DNA from: Subdoligranulum sp.
GTDB taxonomy: Bacteria > Bacillota > Clostridia > Oscillospirales > Ruminococcaceae
Length of the DNA stretch: 7,303 nt
Direction of reading: 5' to 3'
Assembly: GCA_004555405.1 (NCBI GenBank)
Contig: SFIE01000059.1
Span: 1-7,303 of the forward strand
The notes below the pieces were generated by a model. It saw only the letters and a list, made by a program, of their open reading frames with translations, was not told where the DNA came from and did not search any database. Of the stretch, positions 1 to 5,640 are shown piece by piece. Within the stretch, counting starts at the first letter, position 1; every line of letters starts with the position of its first letter. The translations under genes and the position numbers were made by a program.

Positions 1-131
1 TGCTGCGGCTGCGAAGCACAATCTGCGTTGCAAAAATGCTCGATAATACACAAAGTATTATCTGCGCTTTTTGCTTAGCAGCTTGCACCTCTCGCTCGCC
101 GCATCGGCACTTAGAATTATGCGGTATTGCC
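1..131 (+). repeat. Partial dispersed intergenic repeat (MITE-like), right-hand part
   Basis: Positions 1-47 match 7209-7255 in the same orientation at 46 of 47 bases (the difference is at base 4). The segment ends at 114-131 with GAATTATGCGGTATTGCC, which matches the reverse complement of 7168-7185 at 16 of 18 bases, so it looks like a terminal inverted repeat. Inside is an imperfect but symmetric hairpin at 23-81: CTGC (23-26) pairs with GCAG (78-81), GCAAAAA (30-36) with TTTTTGC (68-74), and GATAATAC (42-49) with GTATTATC (55-62) around a 5-base loop. No coding sequence is seen. The window start cuts the element, so its left end and any target duplication cannot be checked. It resembles a non-autonomous miniature element or a REP/BIME-type palindromic repeat; the mobilising enzyme is unknown. 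Confidence 0.75.
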
Positions 132-254
132 TTATTTTAATACACAAGTATAAATAGTATAACGGATACCAGGCCCAAAGTAAAGAGTCGTACCGGATTT
201 TTTTGCAATTCGCAGGATGCACAAAAAGTTCATAAACTGTTCAGGGTTTTACAT

Positions 255-282
255 TTGATTTTTGTCGCTGCGGGCTTATAAT
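255..282 (+). promoter_or_regulatory. Probable sigma-A promoter for the zinc-ribbon membrane protein gene
   Basis: A perfect TATAAT stands at 277-282, with TTGATT (4 of 6 matches to TTGACA) at 255-260 and a 16-base spacer. Transcription would start near 289-290, leaving a leader of about 25 bases before the start codon at 314. The -10 box is strong and the -35 box weak; TTTACA at 248-253 is a better -35 match but lies too far away (23-base spacer). The rest of 132-254 is AT-rich; I see no gene or clear terminator in it. Confidence 0.6.
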
Positions 283-313
283 AGAAATAGTATGACAGCT
301 TTGGAGGAATAAT

Positions 314-1300
314 ATGTCCAATTATACCGGCAACAAATGCCCTGTATGCCACAAGGCATTTACCGATCAAGACGATATTGTGGTGTGCCCGGATTGCGGC
401 ACGCCTTATCACCGCACCTGCTGGCCCGCTGACGGGCACTGCGTGAACGCTGACAAGCACGGCACCGGATTTGAATGGAAGCCCGAAAATGCCGCCCCCG
501 GCGCCGAGGGCATCGTGTGCCCTGCCTGCGGTGCAGCAAACCCGCCTGCTTCGCGGTTCTGCAGTCAGTGCGGCGCGCCCCTTGCCCAGCAGCAGTCCCG
601 GGCAGGCCAAGGCACTGCGCAGCAGCCCGGGCAGGCAGGCGCCAAGCGGCCCGAGGCGGAGCAGCAGCAAAACCCCAACTACCGTGTGTTTGAAATTCAG
701 CCCGATGATCCCATTGAAGGGGTAAAAGCGCGTGACTGGGCTGCCTTTTTCGGCCCCAGCGCCGGGTATTATCTGGTGCGGTTTCAGGGCATGGCTGTTA
801 CCGGGCGCAAATTCTGCGTGAGCGTTTCGGCCTTTTTGTTTGGCCCTTTGTATTTTCTGTACCGCAAAGCATGGAAGCCGGCTTTGTTTTTCGCAGCGCT
901 TTCGCTGCTGCTGGAGGTGCCCGGCATCCTTACGCTTTTATACATTGCAGGCGGCCTGCCCGCATGGCTGAGCAGTGCGGCTTTCATTGGCCGTCTGGCA
1001 CAGATCGGCAGCTATGTAAACTGGATTCAGATGTTCTTGCGCGGTGTGTTCGGCGTATATCTGTATCGACAGGCTGTTTTGCCTAAGGTGCAGGAGCTGT
1101 GCCGGAGTATTCCCGAAGGGGCGGACCGTCAGGCTGCTCTGCGCCGTGTGGGCGGCACCAGCATGGGGGCTATGTTTGCGTATCTTGCGGTATTTGCGCT
1201 GATGTACCTTGCGGTGTATCTGTATGTGATGAGCCTGGGCCCCTCTGCCCTGACCAAGCTGACGGCCTATGCTCAGCAAATGATGAACTATCTGAGCTGA
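314..1300 (+). CDS. RING-like / zinc-ribbon DUF2628-type membrane protein
   Basis: The 328-residue product has three parts. Residues 9-43 carry a treble-clef or RING-like metal site (C9-x2-C12, C25-x2-C28, H33, C36, possibly C43), as in prokaryotic RING finger family 1. Residues 69-86 carry a classic zinc ribbon (CPAC and CSQC). A Q/A/G-rich linker (about 91-120) leads to a membrane domain from about 140 on, where the G-P-L-Y-F-x-Y-R-K-x-W pattern at 177-187 is typical of DUF2628 proteins. Hydrophobic segments lie near 169-183, 188-212, 236-258 and 285-308. GGAGG at 303-307, six bases before the ATG, fixes the start. The function is unknown. The zinc modules are expected on the cytoplasmic side and may bind protein or nucleic acid, which is inference. 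The cytosine-rich Cys/Pro/Ala codons are in line with the galT gene that follows. Confidence 0.85.
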   Translation: MSNYTGNKCPVCHKAFTDQDDIVVCPDCGTPYHRTCWPADGHCVNADKHGTGFEWKPENAAPGAEGIVCPACGAANPPASRFCSQCGAPLAQQQSRAGQGTAQQPGQAGAKRPEAEQQQNPNYRVFEIQPDDPIEGVKARDWAAFFGPSAGYYLVRFQGMAVTGRKFCVSVSAFLFGPLYFLYRKAWKPALFFAALSLLLEVPGILTLLYIAGGLPAWLSSAAFIGRLAQIGSYVNWIQMFLRGVFGVYLYRQAVLPKVQELCRSIPEGADRQAALRRVGGTSMGAMFAYLAVFALMYLAVYLYVMSLGPSALTKLTAYAQQMMNYLS

Positions 1301-1310
1301 TCGGCTCAGA
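1291..1310. other. Palindrome across the stop codon of the membrane protein gene
   Basis: TCTGAGC (1291-1297) and GCTCAGA (1304-1310) are exact inverted repeats around TGATCG; the inner T and G can also wobble-pair, so the whole 20 bases is nearly self-complementary. The stop codon TGA (1298-1300) lies in the loop. The left arm CTGAGC can also pair with GCTCAG at 1271-1276, giving two exclusive hairpins. It could be an operator, an RNA processing hairpin, or chance. Confidence 0.4.
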
Positions 1311-1321
1311 CAGAATAAAAA

Positions 1322-1375
1322 CGGCAGCGCTGCCCGGCCTTTGCCCGGCGGCACTGCCGGAAGGTTTGATTTTTT
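1322..1375 (+). terminator. Terminator-like hairpin between the membrane protein gene and galT
   Basis: The stem runs from 1322 to 1359: CGGCAG pairs with CTGCCG, then after a C/A mismatch GCTGCC pairs with GGCGGC (one G-T wobble), with a further GG/CC pair below a six-base loop. It is followed after ten bases by a run of six T (1370-1375). The gap between stem and T-run is longer than in an ideal intrinsic terminator, so efficiency is uncertain. The T-run directly touches the GGGGG ribosome binding site of galT, so termination here would end transcripts just before galT. Confidence 0.55.
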
Positions 1376-1388
1376 GGGGGAAATGAAC

Positions 1389-2915
1389 ATGGAGATTGCT
1401 TATCAAATCGAACGCCTTTTGCAGTTTGCGCAAAAGCACGGCCTTGTGGACGAGCTGGATACCATCTACGCCCGCAACGCTCTGTTGGATCTGTTTGGTC
1501 TGGAGGCTCCCTTTGCGGGAGAGTGCGCCCAGGAAAACCTGACTTATCCCACGGAAATTCTGGATGCTCTGCTGGACGCCGGTGCCGAAAAGGGCCTGTT
1601 TGACGGCGAGGTGAACCAGTTCCGCGTAAACTTTGAGGCGCGCATCATGGGCCTTCTGATGCCCCGCGAAAGTGAATGCTGCCGCATTTTTGAACAGCTG
1701 CGCGCCCAGCAGGGCCCCAAAGCAGCCACCGATTGGTTCTATAAGCTTTGCATCGACACAAACTACATTCGCACTGCGCAGATTGCCCAGAATATTCAGT
1801 GGAACACCGCCACCAAATACGGCGATCTGGAGATCACCATCAACATGACAAAACCGGAGAAGGACCCCAAGACCATTGCCTTGGAGCGCCTGCAGCCCAA
1901 GGCCGGCTACCCCACCTGTATGCTGTGCCGCGAAAACATTGGCTATGCAGGCCGCATCAACTTTCCGGCCCGCCAGAACCACCGCATCATTCCCGTTACG
2001 CTAAGCGGCGATCAGTTCTATCTGCAGTACAGCCCCTATGTGTATTTCAACGAGCACTGCATCGTGTTCCACAAAGACCACAAGCCCATGGAAATGGACA
2101 GCCACACGCTGGATCAGATTTTCAGCTTTGTGCAGCAGTTCCCGCATTACACCTGCGGCAGCAATGCCAATCTGCCCATTGTGGGCGGCAGCATTCTGAC
2201 CCACGCACACTTCCAGGGCGGCAGCTATGTGTTCCCCATGACCCGCGCCTCGATCAAGCGCAGCGTGCAGTGCGCCGGGCACCCTGATGTGCAGGCAGGC
2301 ATTCTGAACTGGCCGGTTTCCACCGTGCGCCTGTGCGGCAAAAATGCCGAGGAAGTAAAGGCCGCCGCCTGTGATGTGCTGCAGGCCTGGCAGACATGGA
2401 ACGATGAAAGCGCCGACATCCGCGCCTTCAGCGGCGATACGCCTCACAACACCGTAACGCCCATTCTGCACCGTGAAGAGGATGGTACTTATGTGCTGGA
2501 TGTGGCGCTGCGCAACAATCGCACCAGCGAGGAATACCCCGACGGCATTTTCCACCCGCATCCTCAGTGGCATAACATTAAAAAAGAAAACATCGGCCTG
2601 ATCGAAGTCATGGGTCTGGCCATTCTGCCCAGCCGCTTGAAGCAGCAGAGCGCCGATATCTGCGATATTCTCACCGGCAAGGCCCCCAACGAAAGCCGCA
2701 CCGAAGGCAGCACGCTGGCCGTACACGCCGATTGGATCGATCAGCTGATCGCCCGATACGGCACTTCCCTTTCCCCTGCCGAGGCTGCCGAGGCCGTGCA
2801 GCGTGAGATCGGGCTGGTGTTCTCCCATGTGTTGGAGGATGCCGGCGTGTTTAAGCAGACTTCTGAGGGTGAAAGCGCCTTTATGCGTTTTTTGAATGCT
2901 GCGGGTTTCCAGTAA
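1389..2915 (+). CDS. galT: UDP-glucose--hexose-1-phosphate uridylyltransferase (class II GalT)
   Basis: GalT transfers UMP from UDP-glucose to galactose-1-phosphate in the cytoplasmic Leloir pathway, giving UDP-galactose and glucose-1-phosphate. The 508-residue length fits the Firmicutes class II family (about 500 residues) rather than the roughly 350-residue E. coli type. The active-site motif H272-A-H274-F-Q276 follows the conserved N-L-P-I-V-G-G-S-I-L-T stretch; one of these histidines carries the uridylyl group. The Cys177-M-L-Cys180 and following R-E-N-I-G-Y-x-G-R-I-N are also typical. I chose ATG 1389 because GGGGG at 1376-1380 stands eight bases upstream; ATG 1383 is only two bases from it, and a TTG at 1341 would lie inside the hairpin. 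No galK or galE lies nearby in the window. No promoter or terminator of its own is clear, so it may depend on read-through from upstream, and its transcript may run on into the rpsF region. Confidence 0.95.
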   Translation: MEIAYQIERLLQFAQKHGLVDELDTIYARNALLDLFGLEAPFAGECAQENLTYPTEILDALLDAGAEKGLFDGEVNQFRVNFEARIMGLLMPRESECCRIFEQLRAQQGPKAATDWFYKLCIDTNYIRTAQIAQNIQWNTATKYGDLEITINMTKPEKDPKTIALERLQPKAGYPTCMLCRENIGYAGRINFPARQNHRIIPVTLSGDQFYLQYSPYVYFNEHCIVFHKDHKPMEMDSHTLDQIFSFVQQFPHYTCGSNANLPIVGGSILTHAHFQGGSYVFPMTRASIKRSVQCAGHPDVQAGILNWPVSTVRLCGKNAEEVKAAACDVLQAWQTWNDESADIRAFSGDTPHNTVTPILHREEDGTYVLDVALRNNRTSEEYPDGIFHPHPQWHNIKKENIGLIEVMGLAILPSRLKQQSADICDILTGKAPNESRTEGSTLAVHADWIDQLIARYGTSLSPAEAAEAVQREIGLVFSHVLEDAGVFKQTSEGESAFMRFLNAAGFQ

Positions 2916-2943
2916 AAAATATTTGTAAAAAGCAAAGAAACAG

Positions 2944-2972
2944 TTGACATTGCCGTAATACACTGTTATAAT
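2944..2972 (+). promoter_or_regulatory. Perfect-consensus sigma-A promoter of the rpsF operon
   Basis: TTGACA (2944-2949) and TATAAT (2967-2972) are both exact consensus hexamers with the optimal 17-base spacer. Just upstream, 2914-2940 is a run of A/T tracts that could act as an UP element. Transcription should begin around 2979-2981, giving a leader of about 95 bases before rpsF. The -35 box lies only 28 bases after the galT stop codon. Confidence 0.93.
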
Positions 2973-2980
2973 TAATTGTC

Positions 2981-3051
2981 GCACTTTGAGGTGCGTATGC
3001 ACATTATGCAATAATGTGCTCCTTACCCATGGTGTTTGCCGTGGGTCATAA
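2981..3051 (+). promoter_or_regulatory. Structured rpsF leader, candidate S6:S18-binding mRNA element
   Basis: Three hairpins can form in the leader. The first pairs GCAC (2981-2984) with GTGC (2991-2994). The second is a perfect 9-bp stem, GCACATTAT (2999-3007) with ATAATGTGC (3011-3019), and a 3-base loop. The third pairs ACCCA (3025-3029) with TGGGT (3042-3046), with GG/CC above it and CCG at 3039-3041 on the 3' side. In many bacteria the S6:S18 complex binds a helix with a CCG bulge in its own rpsF leader, imitating its 16S site, and represses the operon. The third hairpin is a plausible match by position and by its CCG, but this is recognition from memory, not a covariance search. None of the stems is followed by a T-run, so transcription termination is unlikely. 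Confidence 0.6.
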
Positions 3052-3074
3052 GTCCAAAAGGAGGTGTACAGATT

Positions 3075-3359
3075 ATGGCAAAATACGAGACCATGCTGGT
3101 TACCAGCGCTGCTCTCGATGAAGAGGCTACCGCCGCTCTGGTGGGCAAGTTCAAGTCTCTGATCGAGGCTAACGGTACCATTGATTCTGTTGACGAGTGG
3201 GGCAAGAAGCGTCTTGCTTACCCCATCAACGACGAGGTCGAGGGTGTCTACACTGTGATTAAGTTCACCAGTGAGCCCGCCTTCCCCGCTGAGCTGGATC
3301 GTGTGTACAAGATCACCGACGGTGTTCTGCGTACTATGATCGTAGCCGAGGCTGAATAA
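3075..3359 (+). CDS. rpsF: 30S ribosomal protein bS6
   Basis: The 94-residue product is a full-length S6, which binds the platform of the 30S subunit as a heterodimer with S18. The opening M-A-K-Y-E-T-M-L-V, the central W-G-K-K-R-L-A-Y-P-I and the closing V-L-R-T-M-I-V are family hallmarks. GGAGG at 3060-3064 lies ten bases before the ATG. The reading frame stays open upstream to a TTG at 3036, but that would place translation through the leader hairpin. Codon choice differs from the neighbours: all arginines are CGT and GCT is the main alanine codon, as expected for strong expression, whereas the flanking genes favour CGC and GCC. It is first of a three-gene operon with ssb 23 bases downstream. 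Confidence 0.98.
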   Translation: MAKYETMLVTSAALDEEATAALVGKFKSLIEANGTIDSVDEWGKKRLAYPINDEVEGVYTVIKFTSEPAFPAELDRVYKITDGVLRTMIVAEAE

Positions 3360-3382
3360 GTTTTCGCCCGCAGGAGGACAAA

Positions 3383-3871
3383 ATGCTGAATGTTGTTGTT
3401 TTGATGGGTCGCCTTGTGGCGGATCCTCAGCTGCGCCAGACCCCTCAGGGAACCAGCGTAGCATCTTTCCGAATTGCTGTTGACCGCAACTTTGCCCGTC
3501 AGGGTGAGCAGCGTCAGGCCGATTTTATCGACATTGTCGCATGGCGTCAGCAGGCCGAGTTTGTGAGCAAGTACTTCCAGAAGGGTAGCCCTATCGTTGT
3601 GGAAGGCAGCCTGCAGACCCGCCAGTATCAGGACAAAAACGGCAACAACCGCACTGCTGTAGAAGTGGTTGCTAACCAGATCAATTTTGTTCCTCGCACA
3701 AACGGCCAGGGCTCCGCTTCCGGTGCCGCAGGTTATGCACCTGCCGCTCCCGCTGCTCCTGCCACAGGCGGTTACAGCCGCCCTGCCGTACAGGATGCCG
3801 CGCCCAGCTATTCGGCTGGCAGCAGCGAAGACTTTGCTGTGATTGACGACAACGAAGATCTGCCTTTCTAA
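3383..3871 (+). CDS. ssb: Single-stranded DNA-binding protein
   Basis: SSB coats single-stranded DNA as a tetramer in replication, repair and recombination. Residues 1-105 form the OB fold, with the typical start M-L-N-V-V-V-L-M-G-R-L, the F-I-D-I-V-A-W segment around Trp54, and the G-S-P-I-V-V-E-G-S-L segment (68-77). Residues 106-150 are a flexible linker rich in Ala, Gly, Pro and Ser. The protein ends in the acidic tip D-D-N-E-D-L-P-F (155-162), the peptide that recruits partner proteins in the E. coli-type SSB. GGAGG lies seven bases before the ATG. Its place between rpsF and rpsR is the usual Firmicutes arrangement and marks this as the housekeeping SSB rather than a phage or plasmid copy. 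Confidence 0.97.
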   Translation: MLNVVVLMGRLVADPQLRQTPQGTSVASFRIAVDRNFARQGEQRQADFIDIVAWRQQAEFVSKYFQKGSPIVVEGSLQTRQYQDKNGNNRTAVEVVANQINFVPRTNGQGSASGAAGYAPAAPAAPATGGYSRPAVQDAAPSYSAGSSEDFAVIDDNEDLPF

Positions 3872-3909
3872 TTGAAACAGAATCAAATCTTAACAGGAGG
3901 TAACAAGCA

Positions 3910-4161
3910 ATGGCTTTTGAGAAATCCGATCGTTCTTCTCGCCCCATGCATCGCGGCCGCAAGAAGGTTTGCAGCTTCTGCGTGGATCGTGTGGACACTA
4001 TCGATTACAAGGACGTTCCCCGTCTGCGTAAGTATGTTAGCGAGCGCGCTAAGATCATTCCCCGCCGTGTCACCGGCACCTGCGCTTTCCATCAGCGTGC
4101 ACTGACTGTCGCTATCAAGCGCGCACGTCACGTTGCCCTGATGCCCTATGTGAGCGACTAA
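3910..4161 (+). CDS. rpsR: 30S ribosomal protein bS18, zinc-binding form
   Basis: The 83-residue product pairs with S6 in the 30S platform. A basic N-terminal tail leads into K-K-V-C21-S-F-C24, and the core ends with T-G-T-C58-A-F-H61-Q-R-A-L. The Cys-Cys-Cys-His set is the zinc-ribbon (C+) form of S18; many bacteria have a C- form lacking these residues. AGGAGG at 3896-3901 lies eight bases before the ATG. It is the last gene of the operon, 38 bases after ssb and 35 bases before the terminator hairpin. Codon use (many CGT, AAG and GCT) indicates strong expression. Confidence 0.98.
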   Translation: MAFEKSDRSSRPMHRGRKKVCSFCVDRVDTIDYKDVPRLRKYVSERAKIIPRRVTGTCAFHQRALTVAIKRARHVALMPYVSD

Positions 4162-4196
4162 TCTATTGTTGCTTTCATTGTAAAGAGCATATTTTT

Positions 4197-4229
4197 AAAG
4201 CACCGCCTGATTTTGGGCGGTGCTTTTTT
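4197..4229 (+). terminator. Intrinsic terminator of the rpsF-ssb-rpsR operon
   Basis: AAAGCACCGCC (4197-4207) pairs perfectly with GGCGGTGCTTT (4216-4226) around an 8-base loop, and the T-run covers 4224-4229. It follows the rpsR stop by 35 bases. Confidence 0.93.
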
Positions 4230-4242
4230 GTTTTGTATCCAT

Positions 4243-4287
4243 AAAAAGCCAGAGCCTGCATCTAAAAAACGCAGGCTCTGGCTTTTA
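4243..4287 (-). terminator. Intrinsic terminator of the GH13 gene, possibly bidirectional
   Basis: AAAAGCCAGAGCCTGC (4244-4259) and GCAGGCTCTGGCTTTT (4271-4286) form a perfect 16-bp stem with an 11-base loop. Read on the minus strand it ends in TTTTT (4247-4243) and begins 17 bases after the GH13 stop codon. On the plus strand it ends in TTTT and could back up the rpsR terminator 15 bases upstream. Confidence 0.88.
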
Positions 4288-4304
4288 TTCTTGGCAGTGC
4301 TGCC

Positions 4305-5612
4305 TTAATCCGTAATTTTCCAATATGCAATGCTGTAGGGCGGCAGCTCGTTTTGCGCAAAATCGTGTTCGGTTCCACTCAAAAGGTCCACTCCCCTGCC
4401 CGCACGGGCATCGAAGCTTGCCGCAAAGGGCTTGTCCTCTGCATTCAAAGCCACGATCACGCGCTCGCCTTGGGCGCAGCGCTCAAAAACCAGCTGGCGG
4501 TTGGTAATTTGCAAATTGCGGTAATTGCCATAGCATAAGGCCTCGCTTTGGGTGTGCGCCTTGGCACAGGCTGCTATAAACTGCGTCAGCTCGTTTTGCT
4601 GCGGCTGGGCAAAGCAGGGGCGCAGCGCATCGTCCGAGCCGGACTGTTTGGCCCCCTGTGCGCCCCACTCGCTGCCGTAGTAAATTGCCGGAATTCCCGG
4701 CATGGCAAACAGCAGCCCATACACCAACGGCAAATGGGCCGGGTTTTGCAGCACCGTGGCAATGCGCCCCACATCGTGGTTGTCGGCAAAGCTGAGCAGG
4801 TGTTTGCCCTTATAAAGCGTCCACGGCTCAGGACCGAACTGACGGTTCAGGCTGTGTGCGATCTCAAACAGGTTCATGCTGTTGAAGCTGGAATACAGGC
4901 CCTTGTAGCACTCATAATTGGTCACACTGTGGCACATTTCCTCGTTGGCCCAGCGGTTATAATCGCCGTGCAGAGTTTCGCCCAAAAGCCAGAAATCGCC
5001 TTGCTCGTTGGCGAATCGGCGCAGTGTGCGCAGAAAATCCGGGTCCAGACAATAGGCTACATCCAGCCGCAGGCCGTCAATGCGATACTGTGCCGCCCAC
5101 TCACGCACGGCCTGCATCAGATGCTCCGTCACCGCCGGGTTGCGCAGGTTCAGCTTTACCAGCTCGTTGTGCCCTTCCCAGCCTTCGTACCAAAAACCGT
5201 CGTTGTATTCCGTATTGCCGTCAAAATTCAGGTAAAACCAGTCTTTATAAGGGCTTTCCCAGCGATTTTTCTGCACATCCTGAAACGCCCAGAAGCCGCG
5301 CCCCACATGGTTGAACACACCATCCAGCACCACACGGATGCCTGCGGCGTGCAGGGCATCACACACATCGGCCAGATCCTGATTGGTGCCAAGGCGGCAG
5401 TCCACCGTAAAATAATCGCGGGTATCATAACCGTGGCGATCACTTTGGAACACCGGGTTCAGCAGCACACAGTTTGCCCCTGTGGCCAAAATATGCGGCA
5501 CCCAATCCTTGATCTTTGTGATTGAGTGCGACTGCTCTCCCCCATTTCGCCCGGGCGCGCCGCAAAATCCCAATGGATAGATCTGATAGACCACTGCCTG
5601 TTCAAACCACAT
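4305..5612 (-). CDS. GH13 alpha-amylase-family glycoside hydrolase (intracellular)
   Basis: The 435-residue product is a GH13 (alpha/beta)8-barrel enzyme cleaving alpha-glucosidic bonds. The four conserved regions are intact: D97-G-V-F-N101-H102 (I), G-L-R182-L-D184 with the nucleophile Asp184 (II), G-E212-T with the acid/base Glu212 (III), and N-H279-D280 (IV). The segment L-V-K-L-N before region II resembles the M-P-K-L-N of cyclomaltodextrinase/neopullulanase enzymes (GH13_20), but the N-terminal domain usual there is missing: the barrel begins at once with V-V-Y-Q-I-Y-P. There is no signal peptide, so a cytoplasmic maltodextrin-degrading role is likely; the exact substrate cannot be told. 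ATG 5612 is preferred since AGGAGA (5626-5621) lies nine bases upstream; a GTG at 5618 is too close. The gene starts 28 bases after the SGNH gene and may share its transcript. Confidence 0.9.
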   Translation of the reverse strand: MWFEQAVVYQIYPLGFCGAPGRNGGEQSHSITKIKDWVPHILATGANCVLLNPVFQSDRHGYDTRDYFTVDCRLGTNQDLADVCDALHAAGIRVVLDGVFNHVGRGFWAFQDVQKNRWESPYKDWFYLNFDGNTEYNDGFWYEGWEGHNELVKLNLRNPAVTEHLMQAVREWAAQYRIDGLRLDVAYCLDPDFLRTLRRFANEQGDFWLLGETLHGDYNRWANEEMCHSVTNYECYKGLYSSFNSMNLFEIAHSLNRQFGPEPWTLYKGKHLLSFADNHDVGRIATVLQNPAHLPLVYGLLFAMPGIPAIYYGSEWGAQGAKQSGSDDALRPCFAQPQQNELTQFIAACAKAHTQSEALCYGNYRNLQITNRQLVFERCAQGERVIVALNAEDKPFAASFDARAGRGVDLLSGTEHDFAQNELPPYSIAYWKITD

Positions 5613-5640
5613 AAACACATTCTCCTGTTCATTTGCTTTA

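Noticed and set aside
135..163. Second promoter with TATAAC at 158-163
   Set aside because: There is no acceptable -35 box at the right spacing; the TATAAT at 277 is much better placed.
180..204. Terminator at the seven-T run at 198-204
   Set aside because: No stable inverted repeat precedes the T-run.
1170..1982. 270-codon open frame on the minus strand across the galT start
   Set aside because: Antisense shadow of galT and the end of the membrane protein gene; no motif or ribosome binding site supports it.
3036..3074. Upstream TTG start for rpsF at 3036
   Set aside because: It lies inside the leader hairpin and lacks a ribosome binding site; the ATG at 3075 gives the standard S6 N-terminus.
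2001..3464. 487-codon open frame on the minus strand across galT, the promoter region and rpsF
   Set aside because: It runs antisense through galT, the rpsF leader and rpsF and has no recognisable protein features.
4548..5525. 325-codon open frame on the plus strand, opposite the GH13 gene
   Set aside because: The minus strand carries all four GH13 regions; this frame is its shadow.
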